In this document: positions 57,330-64,000 of the stretch, in pieces
How positions within the stretch are numbered: position 1 is the stretch's first letter
How the letters are laid out: every line of letters starts with the position of its first letter
Origin: DATGMP01 sp035293565
Lineage (GTDB): Bacteria > Pseudomonadota > Alphaproteobacteria > BOG-932 > Roseiterribacteraceae
Assembly: GCA_035293565.1 (NCBI GenBank)
Contig: DATGMP010000071.1
Coordinates: 1-64,000 of the forward strand
Length of the DNA stretch: 64,000 bases
Direction: 5' to 3'
Notes under the pieces: generated by a model
Databases searched by the model: none
Seen by the model: only the letters and a program-made list of their open reading frames with translations
What the model was told of the DNA's origin: nothing
Translations under genes and position numbers: made by a program

Positions 57330-59243
57330 GTGACGGCACACCGCCGCAATCTCAGGACCTTCGACAATCAGACCGGGCGCAACGTCTTCTACCGCGCGGC
57401 AATCCATCCGATGACCGCGCCCCTGACCGATCGGCTGATCGAACGCGTGGCGGCGGCAGGGAGCGTCGCGGTCTACGACCCGTCGGGCTATTTCGCCGAT
57501 CTTGCGGCGATGCACGATTTATCGCGGTGGCGGGTCGCGGGCGTCTATGTACAGCGGATGGAGCAGGTTGGCGGGCAGCGCTGCGGCTTTTCCGCCCAGC
57601 CCGTGACCGCGCTCGCGGAATCGAATGCCGAGCTGCTGTTCGTCGCCGAATTCGAAGCCGAGAAGCGCATTGCTCAGCTGGGCCCATACCGGCCCTCGGC
57701 CGATCGCGCGGAAAGTTTGGACTCGCTGAGGCTGGGGCCGGAATGGCTGACCGCGCCGGACCGCTATCTCGACCCACAAAATTTCGTCTCGGATTTCCTG
57801 TTCTTCCGCGACGCGGGCGGACTGCATACAACCATCTCTACGACCAACTATTGGCACGGACACGCGGCGGGCGACACACGCCTCTGGTGCCGGCTTTTCG
57901 GCGCGGACGGCGCGACGCTCGCGACATGGGAGGAAAAGCTTCCGTCGGATGCGGGTAGTATCGCATTCGATAGCCGCCAGGTCCGCAACCGTTTCGCCCT
58001 CGGCGACTTCACGGGATCGCTGTTCGTTCATGTGATCGGCACCGCGCGGCACGACACGCTGAAATATGCGGTCGACATCTTCGATGATTCCGGAAACATC
58101 GCGACCGCCACGCATGACAGCAATCCGTGGGCGGCGGATTTCTATGCAGGCCTTCCGACCCCTCGCGCCGGCGAGAAGGTCCGGCTCTGGATCCAGAATT
58201 GCTATGCGACGCCGATCCCGGCTGGCGCCGTCGGATTTCGAGTGATGGGTGACGGCCCTTTCACGGCTTATCCAGACGAGATTCCGCCCTACGGCACGAG
58301 GGCTGCCGATGTCGGCGCGCTGTTTCCGCGCCTCGCATGGCCGGCGCAGATCGAAGTGCGGGCGGACAAATATTTCTGTCGCCCGCGTTACGAGATCGAA
58401 TATGGCGACGGGCTCGCCTCGGTCGCTCATGCCAATGTGGAGCGAACCGACCTCGAGCCGGCGCCCGATCTGGCCGGAGTGACGCGAACGCTCGGAAAGG
58501 GTTTCATCCTTCCCGCGCCGATCTTGCCGCGCGACGCGTGGTCGACCGTGCTCTTGCCGACGCCGATGGCGACGTCACAGGAGCAGCTGACTCTCACTCT
58601 CAGGGCCTATGGCGCGGATGGCAATCTGGTGGCCGAGACCGCGCTCGGGCCGCGCCGCCGCAACGAGCAAGTCGCGGTCGCGATGGACGAGATCCTGCCC
58701 AAGGCCGGCCCGACCGCGCGGTACGGGCATCTCGAGCTCGGCTATGATTTCGCGAGCGGCGCGCAAGCGGACGGCTGGTTGCACGCGATCTTCCGCTATA
58801 CACGCCGCGACAGCGGTCGCATGGCCGAGACCAGCTTCGGGTCGCATATGTTCAACGTGCCCGCGACCTGGCGCAGCGAGCCCAATTCCTATCTGGGACC
58901 GCCGCCGGGCCTCTCGACCAGACTCTACCTTCGGCTCACGGAGCGGCCGGGCCGCGTCATGTGCCATCTGATCTATCCGACCTCCGGCCGCTGGAAGCCG
59001 CTTTCCGAAACCGATCTCATCCTCCATTCGGCGCGCGGTGAGGAAGTCGTTCGCCGCCGGATCGAAATCCCCTGCTCGGGATCGGCGTTGCTCGACATGA
59101 CTGAAATTTTCAGCGCAGCCGAACGCGTTCGGGCGAATGGCGGTTATGTCATGATTCGCGATACGTCCTGCCGGCTGTTCGGTTATCATCTGTTCATGTC
59201 AGAGGCGGGCGGATTCGCGCTCGATCACATGTTCGGATTCTGA
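57330..59243 (+). CDS. Unrecognised 637-residue protein with Rossmann-like head and four repeats
   Basis: No known family is recognised. Residues 36-115 look like a Rossmann-type sensor domain (AAAGSVAVYDPSGYFADL, then VAGVYVQ, QVGGQRCG, and AELLFVAEFEAEKRIAQL). After it come about four similar beta-rich repeats (about 165-268, 284-373, 404-510, 530-637). Each contains a G-x-DG-like turn, a hydrophobic strand pair, and ends with a His followed by Asn or Phe (ATHDSNPW, VAHANVER, GSHMFNV, LDHMFGF). No signal peptide or membrane segment. GTG at 57330 follows AAAGGA. An MFS pump gene starts five bases after its stop. Confidence 0.75.
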   Translation: MTAHRRNLRTFDNQTGRNVFYRAAIHPMTAPLTDRLIERVAAAGSVAVYDPSGYFADLAAMHDLSRWRVAGVYVQRMEQVGGQRCGFSAQPVTALAESNAELLFVAEFEAEKRIAQLGPYRPSADRAESLDSLRLGPEWLTAPDRYLDPQNFVSDFLFFRDAGGLHTTISTTNYWHGHAAGDTRLWCRLFGADGATLATWEEKLPSDAGSIAFDSRQVRNRFALGDFTGSLFVHVIGTARHDTLKYAVDIFDDSGNIATATHDSNPWAADFYAGLPTPRAGEKVRLWIQNCYATPIPAGAVGFRVMGDGPFTAYPDEIPPYGTRAADVGALFPRLAWPAQIEVRADKYFCRPRYEIEYGDGLASVAHANVERTDLEPAPDLAGVTRTLGKGFILPAPILPRDAWSTVLLPTPMATSQEQLTLTLRAYGADGNLVAETALGPRRRNEQVAVAMDEILPKAGPTARYGHLELGYDFASGAQADGWLHAIFRYTRRDSGRMAETSFGSHMFNVPATWRSEPNSYLGPPPGLSTRLYLRLTERPGRVMCHLIYPTSGRWKPLSETDLILHSARGEEVVRRRIEIPCSGSALLDMTEIFSAAERVRANGGYVMIRDTSCRLFGYHLFMSEAGGFALDHMFGF

Positions 59244-59248
59244 CCAGA

Positions 59249-60751
59249 ATGTCCTTGAGCCGCATCGATCACCGCTCCGAACCTGTGGAAGAGAGCGGCG
59301 GGCAGGCACGCTTCCGCGTGATGATCCCGCTGGCGGTGGCGATCGCGCTCTTCATGGAGAATCTCGACTCCACGGTCATCGCGACATCGGTTCCGGTGAT
59401 CGCGAGGAGCTTGGGGACGACCTCGGTCAATCTCAGCATGGCCGTATCCGTCTATCTGCTGAGCTTGGCAATCTTCATACCGGTGAGCGGATGGATGGCC
59501 GACCGGTTCGGCGCACGCACCGTTTTCGCCTCGGCGATCGGGATATTCACGGTAAGCTCGGCGCTATGCGGCGTCGCTGGATCGCTTGAGACCCTGGTTG
59601 CGGCCCGCGCGCTCCAGGGCGTCGGCGGCGCGATGATGATGCCGGTCGGCCGCCTGATCCTCGGCCGCAGCTTCGCCAAGCGCGATCTGGTGACGGCCAT
59701 GAGCTATGTCACCATACCGGCGCTCATCGGGCCGATGATCGGTCCGCTGATCGGTGGCGCAATCAGCACTTACACGTCGTGGCGCTGGATCTTCTACATC
59801 AACGTGCCGATCGGCTTGATCGGCATCCTGTTCACACTCCGCGTCATCGACAACATTCCTGCGCCGGAGACGCGGCCGCTGGACTTCAAAGGGTTCGTCC
59901 TCTGCGGCATCGGATTGGCGGGGCTTGTGCTCGGCATCGAGAATGTGGGGCGCGGCGTGCTGCCGGAAGGCACCGAGACCGCTTTGTTCACCGTGTCCGC
60001 CGCCGCCCTTTTCCTCTACTGGCAGCACGCGCGGCGAATCGCGGCGCCCGCGCTCGATCTGACCTTGTTCCGCATACCGACCTTCCGCGCGTCGGTGCTG
60101 GGCGGAGCACTTTGCCGCGTCGGCTTCGGCGCATCGCCCTTCCTGCTTCCCCTACTGTTCCAGCTCGCCTTCGGGCGAACGCCAATCGAATCCGGAGCGA
60201 TCACCTTCACGGGCGCCATCGGCGCCATTTTGATGAAGATCTCGGCCACCACGGTTGTTCGCCAATTCGGCTTCCGTCGTTTGCTGGTCGGCAATGCCGT
60301 CATCGTCGGGCTGGCCGGCATGTCGTTGGGCCTGTTCTCGTCGGCGACTCCGGTCTGGGTGATGATCGCGGTGCTGACGCTGACCGGATTTCTGCGTACG
60401 CTTCAATTCACCTGCATGAGCGCTCTCACCTACGCCGACCTCGATCCGCGGCAGCTTTCGGGCGGCACGTCGATCGCCAGCGTCGCGCAGCAGCTCTCGA
60501 TGAGCATCGGTGTCGCGGTCGGCGCAACCATGCTGCATTTCGCGACGGTGGCGACAGGCACCGGGCAGCCGAGCCAGACGGCTTTTGCCGCGACATTCTT
60601 TCTCGTCGGCCTCTTCCCAATGGCGTCGATCATGGTGTTTGCGCGGCTCGCGCCGAATGCCGGAGCCGAGATGGCGGGTCGCCTTGAGGGTTCTTCCAGA
60701 GTCACTGCCGAGCCCACGGCATCGCTAGAGGCTGCCGGCGAACACGTATGA
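59249..60751 (+). CDS. DHA2-family (EmrB/QacA-type) MFS efflux transporter
   Basis: A 500-residue transporter with about 14 helices. MENLDSTVIATSVPVIARSLG is the DHA2 motif near helix 1, GWMADRFGARTVF is the loop 2-3 motif, and ARALQGVGGAMMMPVGRLIL and GPLIGGAISTYTSWRWIFYINVPIG are also typical. It would export drugs or other hydrophobic compounds by proton antiport. No membrane-fusion or outer-membrane partner gene lies beside it. It starts five bases after the 637-residue gene, so the two are probably co-transcribed. Confidence 0.92.
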   Translation: MSLSRIDHRSEPVEESGGQARFRVMIPLAVAIALFMENLDSTVIATSVPVIARSLGTTSVNLSMAVSVYLLSLAIFIPVSGWMADRFGARTVFASAIGIFTVSSALCGVAGSLETLVAARALQGVGGAMMMPVGRLILGRSFAKRDLVTAMSYVTIPALIGPMIGPLIGGAISTYTSWRWIFYINVPIGLIGILFTLRVIDNIPAPETRPLDFKGFVLCGIGLAGLVLGIENVGRGVLPEGTETALFTVSAAALFLYWQHARRIAAPALDLTLFRIPTFRASVLGGALCRVGFGASPFLLPLLFQLAFGRTPIESGAITFTGAIGAILMKISATTVVRQFGFRRLLVGNAVIVGLAGMSLGLFSSATPVWVMIAVLTLTGFLRTLQFTCMSALTYADLDPRQLSGGTSIASVAQQLSMSIGVAVGATMLHFATVATGTGQPSQTAFAATFFLVGLFPMASIMVFARLAPNAGAEMAGRLEGSSRVTAEPTASLEAAGEHV

Positions 60752-60828
60752 ATGTCCCTTTTGTCTCGTTCGCTGCTGTGGAACACTCGTCCGAGTCGCC
60801 GCGTTGAGATCGATCATTACGGGAGTGC

Positions 60829-61509
60829 ATGACGATGAATAGGATCATTGGGCTGGGGGTAGCAGCATTGCTGGGCGCCGGCCTCGTCTTCCCGAACCCT
60901 GCTCTGGCCGGGACCGATCAGCAAAATCTCGTCGACAAGGCGCGGATGACGCTCGACGATCTCCGCCACGACAAGGAGTTCGGCAACGCGCAAGCGCTGC
61001 TCCATCGTGCCCGCGCGGTCCTGATCATCCCCAATCTGGTCAAAGCAGGCTTCTTCCTGGGCGGCGAGGGCGGCGACGGCGTGATGCTGGCGCGGAGCGC
61101 CGGCGGAACCTGGACCGATCCTGCCTTCTACACGATGGCCTCGGCCTCGTTCGGCCTGCAGATCGGCATCCAATCGGCGGAGGTCGTGATGCTGATCATG
61201 ACCGATAGGGCCCTGACGGCTCTGGAACAGGATCAGTTCAAGTTCGGCGCGCAGGCAAGCCTGGCCGTCGTGACGCTGGGCTCCAATGCGCAGGCTGCGA
61301 CGAGCACCGCGCTCGATTCCGCCGACATCATCGTCTGGGCATCGGCTTCGGGGGCCTATGCGGGGCTAACCCTGGAAGGCTCGCTGGTGAAGCCGCGGGA
61401 TTCCTATAACGAGATCTATTACGGCCGCCCGATCGCGGTGCGCGAGATTCTCAACACCAACGATGTCCACAATCCCGGTGCCGACGCCCTGCGGAAGGCC
61501 CTGATGTAA
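60829..61509 (+). CDS. SYLF (YSC84-type) lipid-binding domain protein
   Basis: A 226-residue exported protein: a signal peptide ends near NPALA, and the rest is a SYLF/Ysc84 domain (LLHRARAVLIIPNLVKAGFFLGGEGGDGVMLAR, then ASFGLQIGIQSAEVVMLIMT, both quoted in part). SYLF proteins bind phosphoinositides in eukaryotes; bacterial ones are periplasmic or lipid-associated with unclear roles. GGGAG upstream suits the second Met (60835) better than the first (60829). An intrinsic terminator follows at 61538. Confidence 0.88.
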   Translation: MTMNRIIGLGVAALLGAGLVFPNPALAGTDQQNLVDKARMTLDDLRHDKEFGNAQALLHRARAVLIIPNLVKAGFFLGGEGGDGVMLARSAGGTWTDPAFYTMASASFGLQIGIQSAEVVMLIMTDRALTALEQDQFKFGAQASLAVVTLGSNAQAATSTALDSADIIVWASASGAYAGLTLEGSLVKPRDSYNEIYYGRPIAVREILNTNDVHNPGADALRKALM

Positions 61510-61895
61510 GCTCTCGCCCCGGGCAGCCGAGCGACACAACGGCTCCGACCATCACGGCGGAGCCGTTTTATCGAGCTTGAGCCGGAGTGGTGTGCACTTC
61601 TTTCGCCTGAGTTCAGTTGAGTCTTCGGCTGCGAAGAGACTCGAACTTTCATTCCACCAATTGCCGTACGCCGGGGGAACGGTGAAGAGCATCGGGCCCT
61701 CACGCGTATCAGGACACGCCCGGTTCCCGCCACGCGATCGAAATTCGGGAGCAGTATTTCGAGGGAGGTCGGTTGCAAAAAGCGCTCTCCACCAACGTTA
61801 TGATTACGAGCGGATCCGATGATCCAGTCCTGTCACACGCGATCGTCAACTTGACGAAATCCGCGCTCCACCTCTGATTTCCCAGGGATCGAACT
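61510..61895. other. 386-base gene-free region between the SYLF gene and the metal-sensor gene
   Basis: Apart from the terminator at 61538-61569 I see nothing definite here. Frames on both strands are short, lack ribosome-binding sites and have amino acid compositions typical of non-coding GC-rich DNA. The region ends at the convergent stop of the RcnR-type gene. Confidence 0.5.
61538..61569 (+). terminator. Intrinsic terminator of the SYLF gene
   Basis: AACGGCTCCG (61538-61547) pairs perfectly with CGGAGCCGTT (61558-61567) across a ten-base loop, and the right arm runs straight into TTTT. It lies 29 bases after the SYLF gene stop on the same strand. Confidence 0.85.
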
Positions 61896-62174
61896 TTACT
61901 TGATGTAAGAATGCAGTACTGAGACCAACTCGTCGGCAGCTTCGCATTCTCTTCGCGACGGCGCTCGGCCAGGCTCGATCATGTGCTCGCGAATATGGTC
62001 CTCCACGACTTCGGCCATGAGCGCGTTGAGAGCGCCTCGGGCTGCGGTGAGCACCTGCATCACATCTGAGCAGCTGGCGTCCGCCTCGAGCGTGCGTTCC
62101 AATGCGTCGACCTGACCCCGCAGGCGCCGGACCCGGTTGATGAGTTTCTGCTTTTCCGAGACTGCGTGAGCCAT
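61896..62174 (-). CDS. CsoR/RcnR/FrmR-family metal-responsive repressor, RcnR-like ligand set
   Basis: A 92-residue all-helical repressor (DUF156). KLINRVRRLRGQVDALERTLE is the DNA-contacting helix pair. Counting from MAHAV, the candidate ligands are His3, Cys35, His60 and His64, the same set and spacing used by E. coli RcnR for nickel and cobalt, and different from the FrmR (formaldehyde) or CsoR (copper) sets. A second Met precedes this start at 62177. A candidate operator lies just upstream. The divergent neighbour is a porin, not a known metal exporter, so the regulated gene is not proven. Confidence 0.83.
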   Translation of the reverse strand: MAHAVSEKQKLINRVRRLRGQVDALERTLEADASCSDVMQVLTAARGALNALMAEVVEDHIREHMIEPGRAPSRRECEAADELVSVLHSYIK

Positions 62175-62192
62175 CATCTTTCCCCTTGCGCG

Positions 62193-62209
62193 ATACCAGG
62201 AAGGGGTAT
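62193..62209. promoter_or_regulatory. Candidate CsoR/RcnR-type operator
   Basis: ATACC-(7)-GGTAT with a GG/GGGG-rich centre lies 15-32 bases upstream of the repressor start codon, inside its promoter region. CsoR-family operators are short inverted TAC...GTA repeats flanking a G/C tract, so the form and place fit autoregulation. TATA follows directly (62207-62212). Confidence 0.4.
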
Positions 62210-62327
62210 ATAGGCCGGTCCGGCTCGCATGGGAAGGCCGAAGCGTCAAGCTAGGCATCTCATCGGTCCCTTCTGAGCGGCTCGGGATCCGAGCCCTTCG
62301 AAGTCATCGGCAAGGATCAAGGAACAA

Positions 62328-62459
62328 ATGGAATCGCGACCGAGCGTCTCGGCCGACGAGCCTCCGGGTAGGCGCATTGCGTCTGATGGAGTGCCGCCGT
62401 TGCCGGAAAGCCCGGAACGTCGTTGGAACCGCGCCGATCGGCAGAGCGTGAAGCTGTAG
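62328..62459 (+). CDS. Possible 43-residue upstream ORF before the porin
   Basis: In the 345-base gap between the repressor and the porin, an ATG with AAGGA five bases upstream opens a 43-codon frame ending 63 bases before the porin start. The peptide is polar, with many Arg, Pro and Ser, and resembles no known family. It may be a leader peptide or chance. Apart from this and the operator, no other feature was seen in 62210-62522. Confidence 0.22.
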   Translation: MESRPSVSADEPPGRRIASDGVPPLPESPERRWNRADRQSVKL

Positions 62460-62522
62460 CCGGTCGCGCCGCTCTGACGCCTTCTCGGGGAAGATCATCG
62501 ACCCAGTTGGAAACGGAGCGCC

Positions 62523-63875
62523 ATGACGGCTTTTTGGAAATTCGCGCTGGCCTGCGGCTTGGTGGCCTGTACCCCGGCGGCTTTGGGCGATCCAGTCCGG
62601 ACCGATGGCGCTGCGTCGAGCGCGACTTCCGACGCTGAGGAGCAATTCAGCGTTCACGGGCAGTTCACGAACGTTACGCAATTCCACCCGAGCTTCCAAT
62701 CTCCGTACCGCGGACCCAACAGCCTCGACCCGGGAAACCGGGGCAACGAGACGGTCGATCTGACTTTATTTCTGGGCGCGCGCCCGTGGCGCGGCGGCGA
62801 GGTGTTCGTCAATCCGGAGGTCGATCAAGGGTTCGGGCTCAGCAATACGGTAGGCGCCGCGGGCTTTCCAAGCGGTGAAGCTTACAAGGTCGGCGCAACG
62901 GAGCCCTATGTCCGCCTACATCGCGCGTTCCTGCGCCAAACCTTCAATCTTGGCGGTGAGGAGCAGAGCGTGGAGCCGAGCGCCAACCAGCTCGGCGGTG
63001 CTCGGACGGCGGACAATTTGGTGCTGACGATCGGCAAATTCTCGGTGGTCGACGTTTTCGACAACAACGGCTACGCCCACGATCCGAAGTCCGACTTCCT
63101 CAACTGGTCGATCATCGATGCGGGCGCCTTCGATTACGCCGCGGATGCCTGGGGATATACCTATGGCGCCTCGTTCGAATGGACCCAATCCTGGTGGACT
63201 CTGCGCGGGGCGGCGTTCGATCTTTCGAGGGAGCCGAACAGCAAGAGGCTCCAACGGGATTTCGAGCAGTTCTCCGTCATGGCTGAAGCCGAGGGCCGAT
63301 ACGAGCTTTATGACCAGCCCGGAAAGCTGAGGTTGCTCGTTTATATGAATCGCGGGCGCATGGCGAACTATATGGACGCGATCCGCGCCGCGGCGATCAT
63401 CGGAAGTGTGCCGGACGTCGCCGCGGTCCGTCGCTATGCGACCCGCCCGGGGCTCGTCCTCAATCTCGAGCAGCAGCTGACGGATGGGCTCGGCCTGTTC
63501 GCGCGCGCCAGCATCAATGACGGCCGCAAGGAAGCCTACGAATTTACCGAGATCAATCGCTCCATCTCCGCCGGCCTTTCTCTGAAAGGCGACCGCTGGG
63601 CGCGTCCTGACGACACGGTCGGCCTTGCCGCCGTCGTCAATGGCCTCTCGAATCCAGCGCTCGCTTATTTGAGGGGCGGGGGGCTGGGCATCCTGATCGG
63701 CGACGGTAGGCTCGATCATTATGGCCTCGAGAAGATCATCGAGACCTATTACAGCGCGCGCGTCGTCGAGGGCGTTGCCATCTCAATCGACTATCAATAC
63801 CTGTCCAATCCGGCCTACAACGCCGACCGTGGACCCGTCTCGGTGCTTGGCTTCCGATTTCACGCCGAGCTCTGA
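62523..63875 (+). CDS. OprB-family (carbohydrate-selective type) porin
   Basis: A 450-residue outer-membrane porin. After a signal peptide (MTAFWKFALACGLVACTPAALG) the sequence is a series of beta-strands typical of OprB: DLTLFLGARPWRGGEVFVNPEVDQGFGL, FLRQTFNLGG, LTIGKFSVVDVFDNNGYAHDPKSDFLNWS (quoted in part) and a final strand ending GFRFHAEL. A lipobox-like LVAC in the signal peptide is probably accidental. CGGAG lies shortly before the ATG. OprB proteins let sugars in, but the neighbouring nickel/cobalt-type repressor raises the possibility of another solute. Confidence 0.85.
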   Translation: MTAFWKFALACGLVACTPAALGDPVRTDGAASSATSDAEEQFSVHGQFTNVTQFHPSFQSPYRGPNSLDPGNRGNETVDLTLFLGARPWRGGEVFVNPEVDQGFGLSNTVGAAGFPSGEAYKVGATEPYVRLHRAFLRQTFNLGGEEQSVEPSANQLGGARTADNLVLTIGKFSVVDVFDNNGYAHDPKSDFLNWSIIDAGAFDYAADAWGYTYGASFEWTQSWWTLRGAAFDLSREPNSKRLQRDFEQFSVMAEAEGRYELYDQPGKLRLLVYMNRGRMANYMDAIRAAAIIGSVPDVAAVRRYATRPGLVLNLEQQLTDGLGLFARASINDGRKEAYEFTEINRSISAGLSLKGDRWARPDDTVGLAAVVNGLSNPALAYLRGGGLGILIGDGRLDHYGLEKIIETYYSARVVEGVAISIDYQYLSNPAYNADRGPVSVLGFRFHAEL

Positions 63876-63891
63876 GGTTGAGCAAACTAAA

Positions 63892-63918
63892 GAACCAAAG
63901 AATCCAAAGAATCCAAAG
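63892..63918. repeat. Short tandem repeat, 9-base unit
   Basis: AATCCAAAG occurs twice in tandem (63901-63909, 63910-63918), preceded by a two-mismatch copy (63892-63900). It lies 17 bases after the porin stop and resembles the AAAG-rich inverted repeat after pgeF. Confidence 0.6.
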
Positions 63919-63937
63919 ACGCTGAAACGATTAGGCG

Positions 63938-64000
63938 ATGTTCAGAACAATGACCGCGACGGATGAAAACGATGGACGAACCGACACCCCCGCGAAGACC
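63938..64000 (+). CDS. Possible start of a gene running off the window
   Basis: An ATG at 63938 opens a frame that stays open to the end of the window (21 codons, polar residues). Another ATG at 63972, in a different frame, is also open. There is too little sequence to judge whether either is real. Confidence 0.15.
   Translation, partial: MFRTMTATDENDGRTDTPAKT

Noticed and set aside
61577..61822. Small plus-strand frame after the SYLF terminator
   Set aside because: No ribosome-binding site, composition like non-coding DNA, and no motif.
1..64000. CRISPR arrays, rRNA or complete tRNA genes, insertion sequences, prophage or restriction-modification genes
   Set aside because: No regularly spaced repeats, no recognisable RNA gene and no transposase, integrase or phage protein motifs were seen on either strand.

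Overview
The window is high-GC chromosomal DNA of a Gram-negative alphaproteobacterium, probably a Rhodospirillales-type, hopanoid-making organism. This is inferred from gene content: the hopanoid genes hpnI, hpnJ, hpnK and hpnN, a cytochrome bc1 operon petA-petB-petC, aerobic hemF, the run ubiK/ybjN/proC next to lgt/midA/pgeF/prs, TonB-dependent and OprB-type outer membrane proteins, and a PEP-CTERM protein. I see no rRNA, tRNA, CRISPR array, prophage or complete insertion sequence. Genes are packed tightly on both strands with many ATGA, GTGA, TTGA and TGATG stop/start overlaps.

Layout. 0.3-8.6 kb is catabolic: an N-formylglutamate amidohydrolase, then a minus-strand operon (PPOX flavoprotein, LLM oxidoreductase, zinc alcohol dehydrogenase, cytochrome P450, HbpS/GlcG-like protein, allophanate hydrolase), with a divergent crotonase and an SDR beside it. 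8.6-12.9 kb holds a Kef-type antiporter, an SMP-30 lactonase, a truncated SDR and an FMN 2-hydroxy-acid oxidase. 12.9-18.8 kb is surface sugar chemistry (UDP-xylose synthase, GT8, galE) with a cyclophilin, a PEP-CTERM/HAF protein, a tiny DUF3096 membrane protein and a methyltransferase. 19-21.4 kb is prpB-prpD. 21.6-28.9 kb is housekeeping: proC, ybjN-like, ubiK, hldD, lgt, midA-like, pgeF, prs. 28.9-36.3 kb concerns the outer membrane: mlaA, hpnIJK, hpnN and copC. 36.4-40.5 kb has putA and a CHAD protein. 40.5-43.4 kb has a TonB-dependent receptor fused to an OmpA peptidoglycan-binding domain. 43.9-49.8 kb has petCBA, trmL, hemF, cca and a CoA-type NUDIX. 49.8-57.1 kb has DUF1285 and a MoxR/DUF58/DUF4159/GATase-like membrane module. 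57.1-64 kb has an unrecognised 637-residue repeat protein, an EmrB-type MFS pump, a SYLF protein, an RcnR-type metal sensor and an OprB-type porin.

How the genes fit together. The middle of the window is devoted to the outer membrane and envelope: hopanoid head-group synthesis (HpnIJK), hopanoid transport (HpnN), phospholipid asymmetry (MlaA), lipoprotein modification (Lgt) and heptose supply (HldD). The bc1 operon and hemF form a respiration/heme block. The most unusual items are the TonB receptor-OmpA fusion (40550-43432), the 637-residue protein with an apparent Rossmann-like head and four repeats (57330-59243), the RcnR-type sensor with a candidate operator beside a porin (61896-63875), a ribosome-binding-site hairpin before the first gene (234-271), a duplicated-motif microprotein (26583-26765), and the operon combining a P450 with two families often linked to cofactor F420.
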